In this document: positions 44,896 to 55,804 of the stretch, piece after piece | Layout of the letters: each line of letters starts with the position of its first letter | Numbering within the stretch: the first letter of the stretch is position 1 | DNA from: Apoda limacodes | Taxonomy: Eukaryota > Arthropoda > Insecta > Lepidoptera > Limacodidae | Reading direction: 5' to 3' | Length of the DNA: 64,000 bases | NCBI GenBank assembly: GCA_946406115.1 | Contig: OX291562.1 | Location: 11,624,001 to 11,688,000 of the forward strand | Program-made: the position numbers and the translations under genes | Notes under the pieces: generated by a model | What the model saw: the letters and a program-made list of their open reading frames with translations, nothing else | Databases searched by the model: none | Told to the model about the DNA's origin: nothing

Positions 44896-45639
44896 TTGTA
44901 ACAAATACGCATAGGGAATCACCAATACGCGTATGAATGGGCATCTATTTCAAGAACCTTAATAGGAATTACAAACGAAGAAGAGGGTTACAAGAGCCCA
45001 ATGGATGATTTTACCCTTAATAGTGCACTAATTTAAAATGTGTTGAGGCAATTTTTACCAATCAGTGCAACTTAGGCCTTAACTTACCAAGTGTCGTACC
45101 AACATAATAACCAAAAAGATTAGAATGGCTTTAGAACGTCTAAATCCAGGACATGTGCTATTACCTATACTATGTCCAGGAGTTCTACCTATCTGTGACA
45201 GTTATGATGGTCACATAATAGATAGTATATGTATGCCTGTAATAACTGTAGATATACACCGAATAATGATTAGGACTCAAATGTTTGAGTTTAGGTATAT
45301 GTGTTTACAGTTGTATATAGCATGACGACCTATGTGACGTAGGACGGCCCTATGTAGATACCAAACCTGAAAAAGATAAGCAGTAACGCTTGGAGTTTTT
45401 ACCTCAAACACACTTTTTAGGGCTACGTACAAAAAAGGTTGTCGTTTGTCCACCTGCCACCGTCGTAGCTCGCATATAATTAAAATTGTAGGTTAAGGCG
45501 CATATAGCAGCTAACTAGCGCCGCGATTAGATATCCTCAATTTTCTCTTCGTAGAGAAACGAATTTCTAAAATCCAAATGACGCAAATGTAAAGCTAGTC
45601 ATAAGCTATTTTTAGAAGGTTTTATATAGTTTCTAAATA
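44896..45639. other. Unassigned stretch
   Basis: The 66-codon frame at 45125-45325 reads smoothly but is unrecognised. CGCCGCGATTAGATATCC near 45520 is GC-rich and unidentified. Confidence 0.4.
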
Positions 45640-45815
45640 ATATCTGTGAGTTGTAGTTGGCAACAAAACGTGTTTCTTGTCTGAGGACCCTTTAAATTTT
45701 TTCTTTTTAAATTTTTTCTGTTATGATTCAAAAGATAGAGCTCTCGGACAGTCAGTCGAGGCTTTGTAATAGGATCCCTTTGGCACCCTTTGGGTACGGT
45801 ACCCTAAAAATTATT
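45640..45815 (+). repeat. CCAAGTGCGAGTC-family repeat, tail end
   Basis: Ends GGCACCCTTTGGGTACGGTA then CCCTAAAAA after a CGGACAGTCAGTCGAGGC segment. Confidence 0.6.
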
Positions 45816-45836
45816 CCAAATGTTTTCTATGTAATT

Positions 45837-46155
45837 TTTTTTATACCACTAAGGTGGCAAATATGCTAACGGTCCTTCTGATGGTAAGCGGTCACTGCAG
45901 CTTATGGACGCTTACAACACCAGGGGCGTTACTCACGCGTTGCTGACCTCTCAAAAATCTAATAACTTCTTTCTTGAAGAACCCATATTGTAGTCCTTTG
46001 AGGAAACCTTAAATTGGCAGGAAGCTCAATCTAAGTGATTGCAGGAGGAGTAGTTTATCTAAAACCGCACTGTAGGTGACCATTTAGGTGCTAAGTTGTG
46101 AGGACGAATTCCTGATGGTAAAAAGTGGGCATCATTTCAAACAACGTAATTTGGA
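45837..46155 (-). repeat. LINE 3' end fragment, old
   Basis: TTATACCACTAAGGTGGCAA, CTGATGGTAAGCGGTCACTG, AACACCAGGGGCG, CTTCTTTCTTGAAGAACCCA and CCGCACTGTAGGTGACCATT align with the complement of the last ~300 bp of the LINE at 25047-27525. Indels and stops are frequent, so it is much older than the copy at 60263. Confidence 0.8.
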
Positions 46156-46516
46156 AGAAAAATTCAATCAAACCCACGATGTTTAAGATAGCGTTTAAGC
46201 TTTTCTAATATTTATATTACATTATGCGAACAAAGCTTAAAAATATATTTAGTATATATTTAACATTATTTATTTATTAATCATCGAGGTTTTGGACATC
46301 AGTATATCAATAGAACCCTCGATAATCGAATAGCGAAATATTTGACTCGGTTCCGAATGCAAACAGATCCCGTTCAAGTGTTTGTTGGAAAGAGTGCAAA
46401 TGAAATAGTTCAATTTTCTACGTTTCATTTATTTACTTTAATGGCAACACTTATTTCTTTACTGTCGTATATGGCGACCAAATTAAATATTGTTAGCGCG
46501 CTAGATTTTCTTTGAG
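46156..46516. other. AT-rich stretch, nothing recognised
   Basis: No gene, repeat or motif that I can support. Confidence 0.45.
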
Positions 46517-46805
46517 CTTATTGGGAACAGTTTTGAGTATGCCAGACTCTGGAGTTCGACAGAAAAATGTATGCAAGTAGTTCTTACCTCTCGAGACCCG
46601 TGGAAGTACTTGCATATATTTTTCTCATGAATTCCAGAGTATGGCATACTCAAGAGGCGTTCCTAAAGCTATTCGGAATCAAGAATTTAAGATAAAATTG
46701 TATGGAAGTCTGACTTACCTCTCGAAACTCGTGAATGTACTTTTTTTACATACATTTTTGTCTCGAATTCCAGAGTCCGAATAGCTTAAGACTGTTCCCA
46801 ATAAG
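46517..46805. mobile_element. 289-bp element made of two tandem hairpins
   Basis: The outer repeats CTTATTGGGAACAG (46517-46530) and CTGTTCCCAATAAG (46792-46805) are perfect complements. Inside are two hairpins. The first runs from GAGTATGCCAGACTCTGGAG to GAATTCCAGAGTATGGCATA. The second runs from AGCTATTCGGAAT to ATTCCAGAGTCCGAATAGCT. Each loop carries a related ACCTCTCGA(G/A)AC(C/T)CGTG segment, so the halves are diverged copies of one unit. Confidence 0.75.
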
Positions 46806-47714
46806 GCCCAGGTCTGTGTCTGCTATATAGGTACATTACTTGCGACGTAGTTAAAATTAAAACTCTAATTACTACCTATTTAAAGAACTCATACATCTGA
46901 AATGGTTTACATATACTAGAAATATATATTTATGTAAAGCGATTACCTAAGCCTATGGAGGGTTGCAACAGCAACTCATAAAAAAAATCTTGCAGAACTC
47001 CCGAAACTACTAAACTACTACTAAAGTAACTGAAAGATGTATTCAGTTGGTTCAGAAATACCGGAGATATTAAGTTACAAATAAAAATATACCTCCCTCC
47101 CTCCTTTCTCTATTCTTTTTGAAGTTTAGCTACTTGTTAAAATAGTATCATAATCGTCCTTAAAACGTCATCGTAGTCGGGTAAAGATTTAAGGAAGATT
47201 CCGTCCAATGCTACAAAGGATATCTCTAAGCTCTTCATATGTATAGGGAAAGTCTAGAAACCCTTACAAATATAACTTTGCGGGCGACAGATGAAGGAAG
47301 GTTAAATATTTCCTGACCATTTTTTTATACTGCGTGAAAACTAGCGCCAGGGGTCGATATATTTAAAGATGTAAGAGGCAAAGATGCAAAGGGGTGGAAG
47401 CGACGGTGTAGGGTAGCATCCTGTTAAAACGTTAATCGAATCTGGACCTAATGGGATTTCTTTCTTGGGGGCGCATTGCTAAAGGATTAATTTATATCAA
47501 TTTAAACGGGATGCGCATACAGGTTGATTTTATTTGAATGTTTTTTTTGTTAGTTTGCTATTTTATTCTACTGTTTTACTCTAAACACACAAATCTAAAA
47601 TACAGCTTTCAACTACTTAGAGTTTATTTCTGAAAAAATATAGAACAATGTTTTAAAGAGATAGGACTTAAGTCCCTACCACTTTTTACTTTACACGTGG
47701 CGATTTACGACTTA
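46806..47714. other. AT-rich stretch, nothing firm
   Basis: AAGCCTATGGAGGGTTGCAA near 46950 faintly resembles the complemented LINE ORF2 end. Otherwise no gene or repeat recognised. Confidence 0.4.
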
Positions 47715-47910
47715 TGATACATATAAAGCCACCCTAGTCCAGATACACTGTATTAGAAGCAGTGTTGTGATGATGAGTTTAATACCTGATACACAGGACT
47801 CAAGTGGTTGGTGGAAAGAGTCTTTTACATAAAAATGTAAGTGTGTAACCAGCCAATAGTTACCTTCTTTCTGAGGAATTAAACTGTGAAGACATACATA
47901 CATACATACA
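47715..47910. repeat. Dispersed repeat (GTCCAGATACACTGTAT type), copy 1
   Basis: It contains AGCCACCCTAGTCCAGATAC then ACTGTAT and ends with TTAAACTGTGAAGACATACA and a (CATA)n run. GCCACTTTTGTCCAGATATA then CTGTAT at 49607 is a second, shorter copy. Confidence 0.45.
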
Positions 47911-48198
47911 ACTCACTCACTAGTTAAACATTTAAAACCATTAAGTTTCTGTGTTTGCGTAGATTTTAATACAATAATGGTCTTTTAGCGAGTTTATTTT
48001 GTTTCTATGTCCTGTTTAGTGAAGCAGTGCGACAAAACTTAGGTACATTCTTTACTATAATTTAGATTATAAATCATTCGAATATGGAAAGTTTCAAAAA
48101 AATCCATCGAATATGAAACAAACGAGTTATGAATCAATTCAAGGAATCTCATAGTATATGAGTCTTTATATTGGTAAGTATTAATATATTTTGATAAC
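47911..48198. other. AT-rich stretch, nothing recognised
   Basis: No gene, repeat or motif that I can support. Confidence 0.45.
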
Positions 48199-48378
48199 GG
48201 TGTGTTCTAGTGTGAGTTTTTAACGCTGCTATCGCGTTCGCGTAAACGAAACACATATATATAAATTAAGGAGCACCTTAAGTGGATGCGTTTTGAGACG
48301 ATATATTCTCATAGGACTTTTAATGAATACGCGATAGTAGTGTCACAAACACGTAAAAACTCACACTAGGCACACTGG
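48199..48378. mobile_element. ~180-bp MITE
   Basis: Imperfect inverted ends: GGTGTGTTCTAGTGTGAGTT then TTTAACG at the left, and AAAAACTCACACTAGGCACA then CTGG at the right. TGCTATCGCG and CGCGATAGTA mirror each other further in. Confidence 0.65.
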
Positions 48379-49214
48379 TGTTAACGACAAAGTCTTGAAC
48401 CATTGTCCACATATTCCCAAAGACCACGACCAAAATTATGTATCATCGTTTTACGGCCAGAACTTACGAAATTCTTAAATAAGGTACAGTTGGATAGATA
48501 GGTAAAATCTGACCTGAGGTGTTTTTAAAAATATCAGTCAGTTTAACCGACCTGTATTATAGCAATCTGATTCATTTGTTCCCTTCATCTGTTTAATGGC
48601 TGACAGAATACCAAAATACCGTTTTCAGTCATATTCAATGTCACCTATATATAACTCCAAACCAAAAAAAAATTTTAATAGAAATGACACAGCTTTGACA
48701 TTTTTGACCGTTAACCTAGTAGGGATCACTATGACCTAATCAAAGAATTTCACAAGTATTGGCCATAAAAACTTGATTCAGGATTCGTGTCAAGGTCTCT
48801 CGTAATAACAAAACGCGTGTAAAAACTGAAATTCAAACTCCAGGCGCAAAACGCAGAGCCGTGATAAAAAAAAGGCATCCCCCTCTATATCAGTTGCAAA
48901 GCACTCTACAGGCCGACCTAATCCGGTGCGTTTGTTTGTACCGAGTAATGTATGTGGGAGAGCGGTCATATGTGGACAAATTAAAAACTTAGGAGTACGG
49001 TACGTACTTGGTATTAGAAAGTTTGTACTAAAGGATCTGAATTTATAAATTTTAAGTGACTAAAATCGATGATAATATAAACTAAAATTTAGTGTCGAAA
49101 ATAATTTTAGAATAGATTATAGTGGTACACTCGAGCGACTTTAATGTGGTATCAACAATTGGTGCTAATTTATGACCCAGTAACGACTCCACTGAGTTGT
49201 ATTTATTAGTAGTA
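48379..49214. other. AT-rich stretch, nothing recognised
   Basis: A slightly GC-richer patch at 48830-48970 (CAGGCGCAAAACGCAGAGCC, CTACAGGCCGACCTAATCCG) is unidentified. No gene. Confidence 0.4.
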
Positions 49215-49430
49215 ACTGGAAGACCGAGCTTTCCCCTTTTTTTTAACAACGCCATCTATTGTCAAGTCGCTTAAGTGTTGCTTAACAACGCCATCGTTTG
49301 TCAAGTAGCTTTAGTGTTGCTGTGTCGGTAAAAATAATAGTAATAATAATAAATAAATTTCAGTAAAAGTCATATTTTTCAGTTTATCCTTGCTTTGCTC
49401 ACCATTTAGTATATATATGACGTCCCACTG
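49215..49430 (-). repeat. Dispersed repeat with a 39-bp internal duplication, reverse copy
   Basis: The complement of 23410-23725: GACCGAGCTTTCCCC at the left, then two 39-bp units starting AACAACGCCATC at 49245 and 49284, then TGTGTCGGTAAAAATAATAG and AAAAGTCATATTTTTCAGTT. Confidence 0.7.
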
Positions 49431-49599
49431 TCTGTCTACCTGTCTATATGCACTTTTTTCTCCGTAAATATTGAGGGTTATTTTATTGCATGAACCGAGT
49501 ACCTTAAGAGGAAAGTTTAGTTAAGTATTATAAATAAATATAATAATATATTTAAAATACTGATATCCCTAAGGTTGGTGATATATTGTTATAGAGTAT

Positions 49600-49720
49600 T
49601 AATAAGGCCACTTTTGTCCAGATATACTGTATCCCAGATTAAGATGTAGGTGTGTATCCACAGCCATCCAGCCGCTGATTACTGTATGTATGTATATCGT
49701 CACAGTTTTAATCCCCAAAA
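49600..49720. repeat. Dispersed repeat (GTCCAGATACACTGTAT type), copy 2
   Basis: GCCACTTTTGTCCAGATATA then CTGTAT matches copy 1 at 47724, and GTCACAGTTTTAATCC is comparable to its right end. Confidence 0.4.
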
Positions 49721-49869
49721 GTGGCAACCAGTAGCTACACAAACCCACATCGAAGGAGATCTATAATAAACCACTGAAGTAAATGCGAGCCAGATCACGG
49801 ATCGAAAGTTTCATACCACCACAAATGCACGACCCCGATTCACACTTAACCGGTTTTTATTAAATGTTG

Positions 49870-50095
49870 TCTTACTGTAGTCTTAAGTTGACGATAGAGC
49901 AAAAAAAACATGTTTCTTATATGGAGACCCTCTTAAATTATTAATTTTTGTTTTTTTTATTTACGAAATCTGAACTAATAACGCATATTGTGGAAATATT
50001 TTAGATACAGCCCATTCAACGGTAGATAGACAGACAGACAGCGTGGGGTGAGTAACAGGGCCCCGTTGGCACCCTCTGGGTACGGAACCCTAACA
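49870..50095 (+). repeat. CCAAGTGCGAGTC-family repeat, tail part
   Basis: ATAGACAGACAGACAGCGTG, AACAGGGCCCCGTTGGCACC and TCTGGGTACGGAACCCTAAC give a clear family tail. Just upstream (49830-49858), CCCGATTCACACTTAACCGG is a complemented head of a different copy. Confidence 0.7.
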
Positions 50096-50461
50096 AAGTA
50101 ATTCAAAATTAGATAGAGTGGAAACTTATTATATTATTCATACAAAATCAAAGCTATCACACATAAACAAGACAAAACATCATTCCTACGTAGCTAGCTA
50201 CGCAGCACCGTAGCTGATCTACGTAACACGTAGCTTTGGAAACAGGTAGTAAAATATTCAAGTGGTTATTCCATGCGGCCACCCCTCGATCACCGCCACA
50301 GATTAAACCATTAACAAAACTGTACCGCTGTCCAATCGTATATTCCGTTTACACTTTTGTTTATTTTTTGGCAGTTTGGTGAATTTCCGCTAAAAATAAA
50401 AGAATAAAATAATTAATCCATTTTCCAGTGAATGGATTTATATATAATCAACAGTAGATTT
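50096..50461. other. Stretch with ACGTAGCT palindromes
   Basis: CTACGTAGCTAGCTACGCAG, CCGTAGCTGATCTACGTAAC and ACGTAGCT (about 50187-50236) form overlapping small palindromes. The rest is unassigned. Confidence 0.5.
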
Positions 50462-50600
50462 ATATAACGTTTGCCCACAATATAAATGCGAAAGAAACTC
50501 TGTCTATCTGTCACTTTTTCACGTCTTTACCGCTGAACCGATCTTGATTAAACTAACAAAAAAGAATATGGTTCACTTCAAGATATAATAAATGTTATTA
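50462..50600 (+). mobile_element. Helitron-like 5' end, forward
   Basis: CACAATATAAATGCGAAAGA then AACTCTGTCTATCTGTC and ACCGCTGAACCGATCTTGAT is the forward 5' portion seen in lepidopteran Helitron-like elements. No matching CTAG end is identified downstream. Confidence 0.45.
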
Positions 50601-51254
50601 ACGCGCTACAATAAATGAGAAGCGATTAATAGTATTTTTTTGTGTATTTTATAGGTTTTATTTAAATCCTTAAATAACGACAAAATTGTGTGTATAAAAA
50701 ATCGATAAAATATGTAATAATCTATGTCTGCGATTAGAATGCGATTAAATTTTTAATCGCAGGCGTGTTTTTTTTTTATTGTTTGTGCATTTTTAGTCAT
50801 GGCAGGCAAATTTTTTAATTAGACATAGAAAAGCAACTTTTAAAGTAAATATTCTTAGTTTTTATAGAACACGTGTTGTACCACGGCACGTGTCTAATAG
50901 TAGCATTATTAAAATTATAACAGGTCAGTAACTACAGTGTTATGTCAGCAATAAACGAGGGGTGCAAAAGCTCAATTCGTACTATTGTAAGGAATAATAC
51001 TGCAAAGTCAGTATCACTTTTGCTGTGCAAGGATTAAATTTCAAACGCGTGATGTACTTTTTTTATAAAGAACATGCCAATTACTTTTGTTGCACATTTA
51101 ACTGGCAGTTTTCCGCTTCATATGTATATTTTTCATGTCAAAAGAAATATAAAAATTTCCATCATGAGACTTTTATATTTTTCTTGCCTCTGTTATTGTT
51201 GAGAGTCTAGTAAATTAGAGTCTTTTAAAACTTTAAGGGGATCCCAAGTTAGAA
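50601..51254. other. AT-rich stretch, nothing recognised
   Basis: No gene, repeat or motif that I can support. Confidence 0.45.
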
Positions 51255-51500
51255 CACAGACATTGGGAAAACGGGCAAAAAAATCTCTCCTCGGACTACT
51301 ATTGACGCTTGTGAGTCTGGGATCATCGAACCAAGTCCAAACGGTCAAGATGGTATCTGGCGCACACGCTCAGAGATGGTAGCATAGTACTCCACGTGAG
51401 ACCTGACTTGTAACCTTTAAAGCAACCTTTGTTGAAATAGGTATTGCTTTGCTCTGTTGAGTACATTTAGTCTCTTGGACGCCAACTAGACCTTTACTTC
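51255..51500 (-). pseudogene. LINE reverse transcriptase fragment, old
   Basis: The complement aligns with the LINE at about 26885-27130. CTAGTTGGCGTCCAAGAGAC then AATGTACTCAACAGAGCAAA corresponds to the coding of KLASKKLGVLNRAKQY, and the complement of ACCAAGTCCAAACGGTCAAG and CGCTCAGAGATGGTAGCATA corresponds to GYQLGPFD and HLWAGA. Stops and indels show it is old. Confidence 0.7.
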
Positions 51501-52076
51501 CAAATTATGTATCTTCACTTTTTTCCCCAGAAGTTTTCCTGTTCCTATTTAGATTCTTTCTAATAGGTATCTTCACAGATAATTCGCAATATTATTGGGA
51601 TAATGTAGCTTTTTTTTACTAAAAAATATAGCATCTCCAATACGTAAACGTAACAAAATACAGAGTGTAGCCGACCAAATTAACTTGTCGGCTATGATCG
51701 GGCGGCAGCGGCGCGTTATCAGCCCAATTATAATTCACCGCGCAAATGACACCGTCATTACGAACCGTTCATAACCGGCTTAGCGCTGTATCCGTCCGTA
51801 CCGAGTAACAGGTACGGTCAGAAGAAAAATCAAGGGAAGTATAGCGTACTGTATAGCATACTTCTGCGTCTACAGCAGATTTTTAAAAGGTCAGCTACAC
51901 GACAAAACATCAGGCGGGTCATATAGGCTTGTTAAGGCTAAAATATATATAGGTAAATAAAAATGGGCATAGAAATAGAGACAAGTTTTTAAAATGTTAA
52001 ACATTATTTATAAAATAACCCAAATATGTATCCCATCCAAAATATAAATGTAAATAAAGAGGCCAACATCTCGTGA
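51501..52076. other. Stretch with one GC-rich patch
   Basis: At 51665-51830 the sequence is GC-richer (GTCGGCTATGATCGGGCGGC, CAGCGGCGCGTTATC), possibly regulatory, unidentified. CATCAGGCGGGTCATATAGG then CTTGTT at about 51910 looks like a stray LINE 3' UTR piece. Confidence 0.4.
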
Positions 52077-52315
52077 TACAAGGGACGATCAAAAAGTAGT
52101 AATAAATCGATATATATTAATATAATAATCGATATGCAGAAGTTTTGATGACGGCTCTGACTTGACATAAAATGAATGAAGTTTCAAAATGTGTGTGTTT
52201 AAATAACTTTAACCTGTACCTACTAGTGAAGGTTTAAGCAAGCTCTCTTTTTTTTTTAGATTTTTGTGAATACTAGAAATATCCGATTATCATTACTTTT
52301 TGATCTCCACTCGTA
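52077..52315. mobile_element. Mariner-derived MITE
   Basis: TA then CAAGGGACGATCAAAAAGTA at the left, and TACTTTTTGATCTCCACTCG then TA at the right. The ends match those of the mariner relic at 6309-7179. At 239 bp and noncoding, it is an internally deleted derivative or a MITE mobilised by the same transposase group. Confidence 0.75.
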
Positions 52316-53225
52316 TAATTTCATAATCCTAAAAAAATGTCTGAAATCTAAGACTTCGGAACTTATCCAAGTTTCTTGCATATTTCAATAAGTTAACCCA
52401 ATAAATACAGACGGCTCGCAACCATTTGATGCAACTAAATATACCTACACTGAACTTCTGACAGATTTACAGATTGAACGTAACAATTTTTTAAAGGATA
52501 CTTAACTATCATATTTAAATGAATCTCGCCAAGTTAAATGAACTTAAATCTGTGTCTTGTGCCTAAGCACCAAAGTACCCAATTAATTATAAAATTTTAA
52601 CTTTCTGCTTGGATTGGATGAAAAAAATTAACTGAAAGGACCGAGAAGACAGATCAAACAATGCGTGTTTTTTTTAGTCAAAACAAATCAGTTTAGGGAG
52701 CTGTAGGACAGAAATATGTATTTGACATAAATATATTAACAACATACATATGACTTTATAAGAATCAGTTTCAATTACTTACAATTGTAATTACAAAACC
52801 AAATTCCAAGCTGTCTAAAAATAAAACAAACAAACGTTACAAGCATCCTTTTTGAGTTATTTTGCCTTAAATTGTAAACTGTGTTGAAAATACAATAGTT
52901 TTAAACTACTATATTATTTTGCTGCCCCTACCGCGGGGTGATACCGACCGCCACCGGGGCGGGCCTTCACCACCCCACTGTTAAACAAAGGCAAGCCAAT
53001 TATTATTAAATATTCGCAGCTTAATTTATGGCAGCAGCACGAATAATTGCTCAACGAGACAACACAGATTAATAATACCTACCCGAGCTTAATAAGAGTA
53101 ATTAATGCGTTTGCCTACAATGTAACTAGGTATACGTACAATGCGAAGGACGTAGGTAATATATCTGCAAATGCAATCTAATTATGTTGAGACCCCTCCC
53201 CATGTTTAAGGTTCTGATAAGATGG
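52316..53225. other. AT-rich stretch with an isolated GC block
   Basis: CTGCCCCTACCGCGGGGTGA ... CACCGGGGCGGGCCTTCACC (52921-52978) is an abrupt GC-rich block of ~60 bp in AT-rich DNA, unidentified. No gene. Confidence 0.4.
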
Positions 53226-53330
53226 TTTTTCGGGTTCCATGCTTTCGAATGAAAAAACCGGAACGGTTTTAAGATCAATCGTGTGTCTGTTTGTCTTTCT
53301 GTCACAGCCAATTTGCTTTAAGTCTATGCC
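53226..53330 (-). repeat. CCAAGTGCGAGTC-family repeat, tail end
   Basis: TTTTCGGGTTCCATGC, then GTCTGTTTGTCTTTCTGTCA: the complemented tail. Confidence 0.5.
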
Positions 53331-54026
53331 GCTTATCAACAAAACTACTGAGCCTAATTTTTAAAACAATACAGAAAATAATACTTTACTGAACTTTACT
53401 TTATAGAAGTCTAGCATAGTCTTAAAATAACAAGACAAATCTTTCAACATTGTGCGTGCAAACTTACATGTTTTTAGTTACCACAAAGATGGGTCATATT
53501 TAAAATAGCGTAGCACGTAAATAACATATTAACTGGATTGGTTTTTCTTTATCGTCACGATAAACTTTAGCTTTCTAGAGTATAAGTATTCTGGTCTATA
53601 GGTATTGTAAAACAATAAACCTTTCAGAAATTCTCATCTCTTAGTCCGTCCACCGCCTATACTCAGAGTAGATGCAGTAGTATTGAGGCAAGTGTTTGTT
53701 TATATCACTTACATTAGTAATTAAAATAACAGTAATTATATATGTACACAAAAAAAGTACTATCTCTTGAGCGTAAATTTAAAACATATATCAAACAAAA
53801 CAAATGTAATGAGAAACGAAACGAGTTAGAATCGCGCTCCGAAGGGTTTGCATTTAAGAAGTTAAAAAGTTCATATCCAGGTCCGTTTCCTGTGCACCCA
53901 CGGTTTTTAAAGAATAAATTCATCATGTACAGACTTCCTACTTCGTGATATCGGTCAATTCCAAAGTCCAATTTTGATATGCACATCCAAGTCTCGCATT
54001 GAAGTTATATTTTGATTAGAAGAAAT
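53331..54026. other. AT-rich stretch, nothing recognised
   Basis: Overlapping plus and minus frames at 53714-53986 cancel each other out as gene evidence, and neither has a recognised domain. Confidence 0.4.
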
Positions 54027-54120
54027 GTCGTCATCAGAAATTACTACTATTTTGACAACTAGACATAGGCTACATTGACCTCAATGTACTAAATTCTTTG
54101 TGCTTTGCGTCCGTGCTATA
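54027..54120 (-). repeat. Partial copy of the TATAGCACGGAC MITE
   Basis: Its complement reads TATAGCACGGACGCAAAGCA, GAATTTAGTACATTGA, TGTCAAAATAGTAGTAATTT then CTGATGAC, matching 38661-38755. The second terminal repeat is absent. Confidence 0.65.
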
Positions 54121-54164
54121 AAAAAAACATACATCTCAATTTCAAACTTTTTAATTAAAATAGA

Positions 54165-54290
54165 CTTTTAAACAGCACTTTTGAATCGTCAATTTAATTG
54201 TCAATTCAAAATAATTAGATACCAAAAAATTACCACCGGTTCGGAATGATTTACTACCGAGAAAAACCAGCGAGAAACTCAGCAGTTAAT
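54165..54290 (-). repeat. Dispersed repeat (GACGATTCAAAAGTG type), reverse copy
   Basis: CACTTTTGAATCGTCAATTT and CACCGGTTCGGAATGATTTA then GAGAAACTCAGCAG correspond to the complement of 20440-20640. Confidence 0.5.
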
Positions 54291-54379
54291 ATTTTATATG
54301 TAATTCAGATCAGATTTTTGAAAATAAGTAATTATTTTTACGCTTTTATTGCATCTGTTTGAAGCCGGTTGTTTTATTT

Positions 54380-54640
54380 GTTTAAGTTTGTTTACGAAAG
54401 AGCAAAAACAACGAAATTTTGTTTCGTATATGAGAACCCCTGTAAATTTTAACTGTTTTAAATTTTTATTGTTTGTTAGATAATCCCCCAATTATAACAT
54501 TCAGGGTTTCTCTATCTTTTAGACCGAAATAGGTACATTTCGGTCTACTAAAAGATATAAGCCTTTTAATGGTCGAACAGACAGACAGCGTAGTCTTAGT
54601 AATAGGGCGCCGTTGGCCCCTCTGGGTACAGAACCCCAAA
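54380..54640 (+). repeat. CCAAGTGCGAGTC-family repeat, tail part
   Basis: ACAGACAGACAGCGTAGTCT, TAATAGGGCGCCGTTGGCCC and TCTGGGTACAGAACCCCAAA. A short hairpin (AGACCGAAATAGGTACATTT then CGGTCT) lies at 54522-54546. Confidence 0.65.
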
Positions 54641-55264
54641 AATATTACAAATGCACCAATATAAATCAACTAAGTTCATTTTGCGTTTATTCATACAAAA
54701 ACAAACATCACTTATTAACATAATAATTTTACAAAAATATATTTAAATGATAACCTAAATAATAAAAATTAAAAATTAAAAATTAATTAAATATCTAAAA
54801 GACCGTTGCCAGTTGGTATAGTTCCCAAAATGCTGGCCGTATTGCCGCGTTGAATTGCAATGCAAATTCTTTGAGCAAAATAAAGGCCAGCATTTTGGTC
54901 ACGAGAAGCTTCAACCAGACTAAGTTCTAATTTTTCCAAGCTTTTTTATCATTTATGTATTCATCAACTTTGTTACAGTTTTTTTTCATTAAACTATCTT
55001 TGGCATATATTTTAAATTTCTTTCAAGGTAAATTAACCACATGTCCTGGAATTTTATTATAAAAATATATTATTTGTATTGCGAAGAGCTATGTACCTTC
55101 TGAAGAAGACATTTTGGAACAACCTATTTATCCTTATTCCTTGTATTAACACTGTGTAGGTCACTATTTTTAGCAAATAAGTGACAATTTTTGCGTACAT
55201 ACACTTAACAAGCGAATCCATATTGGCAAGGAACATTTAAAATATCAATTTCCCAAAATAGTTT
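54641..55264. other. AT-rich stretch, nothing recognised
   Basis: CCAAAATGCTGGCC (near 54827) and GGCCAGCATTTTGG (near 54886) form a ~14-bp inverted pair about 60 bp apart. No gene. Confidence 0.45.
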
Positions 55265-55791
55265 CTTAAGGCTGCGGTATATGCTAGAGCGCGAAAATAC
55301 GCAGTTTTTGTGCAAATTTTGTGGCTAAACTATAGCATCTAAAGGATTGAAAAAAATATATGTTATAAAACTGTCTTTTGTCTAGTGCATTACCTTACTG
55401 AATGATTTTCATTTATTGTATTTAATGCAATAAAAAATCTGAAAGTGAGCATTGTTTCAACACTAGTGCAAATTTTTAAAGCGAGTTTTGCATTTGTTTG
55501 TAATGAAAGTTGGTTAAATAATTAGAATAGCTTGTTATCTAGTGCCTGGACTCTAAGTTGTAGCAAAAAGTCAATAAATGTGACTACAAAACGGTAATAA
55601 CGTTAAATTCTATACAAAAAAATTAAAGTTTCAAGGCGTCATTACGGTATAAATTACTTAAGAAGTATATAACATATAGATATGTCATAGTGATGTATAT
55701 GACATTATCTAATGATTTATAGTGCATTTACATACACAACGTTAGTATTACAGAAATTTATAGGCTTTCTGACCTATATCGCCCTCTTAAG
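55265..55791 (+). mobile_element. 527-bp nonautonomous TIR element
   Basis: The left end CTTAAGGCTGCGGTATATGC and the right end (complement CTTAAGAGGGCGATATAGGT) form imperfect inverted repeats. The interior aligns with 35494-35958. It carries no frame. Confidence 0.65.
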
Positions 55792-55804
55792 ATAAATTCT
55801 AAGT

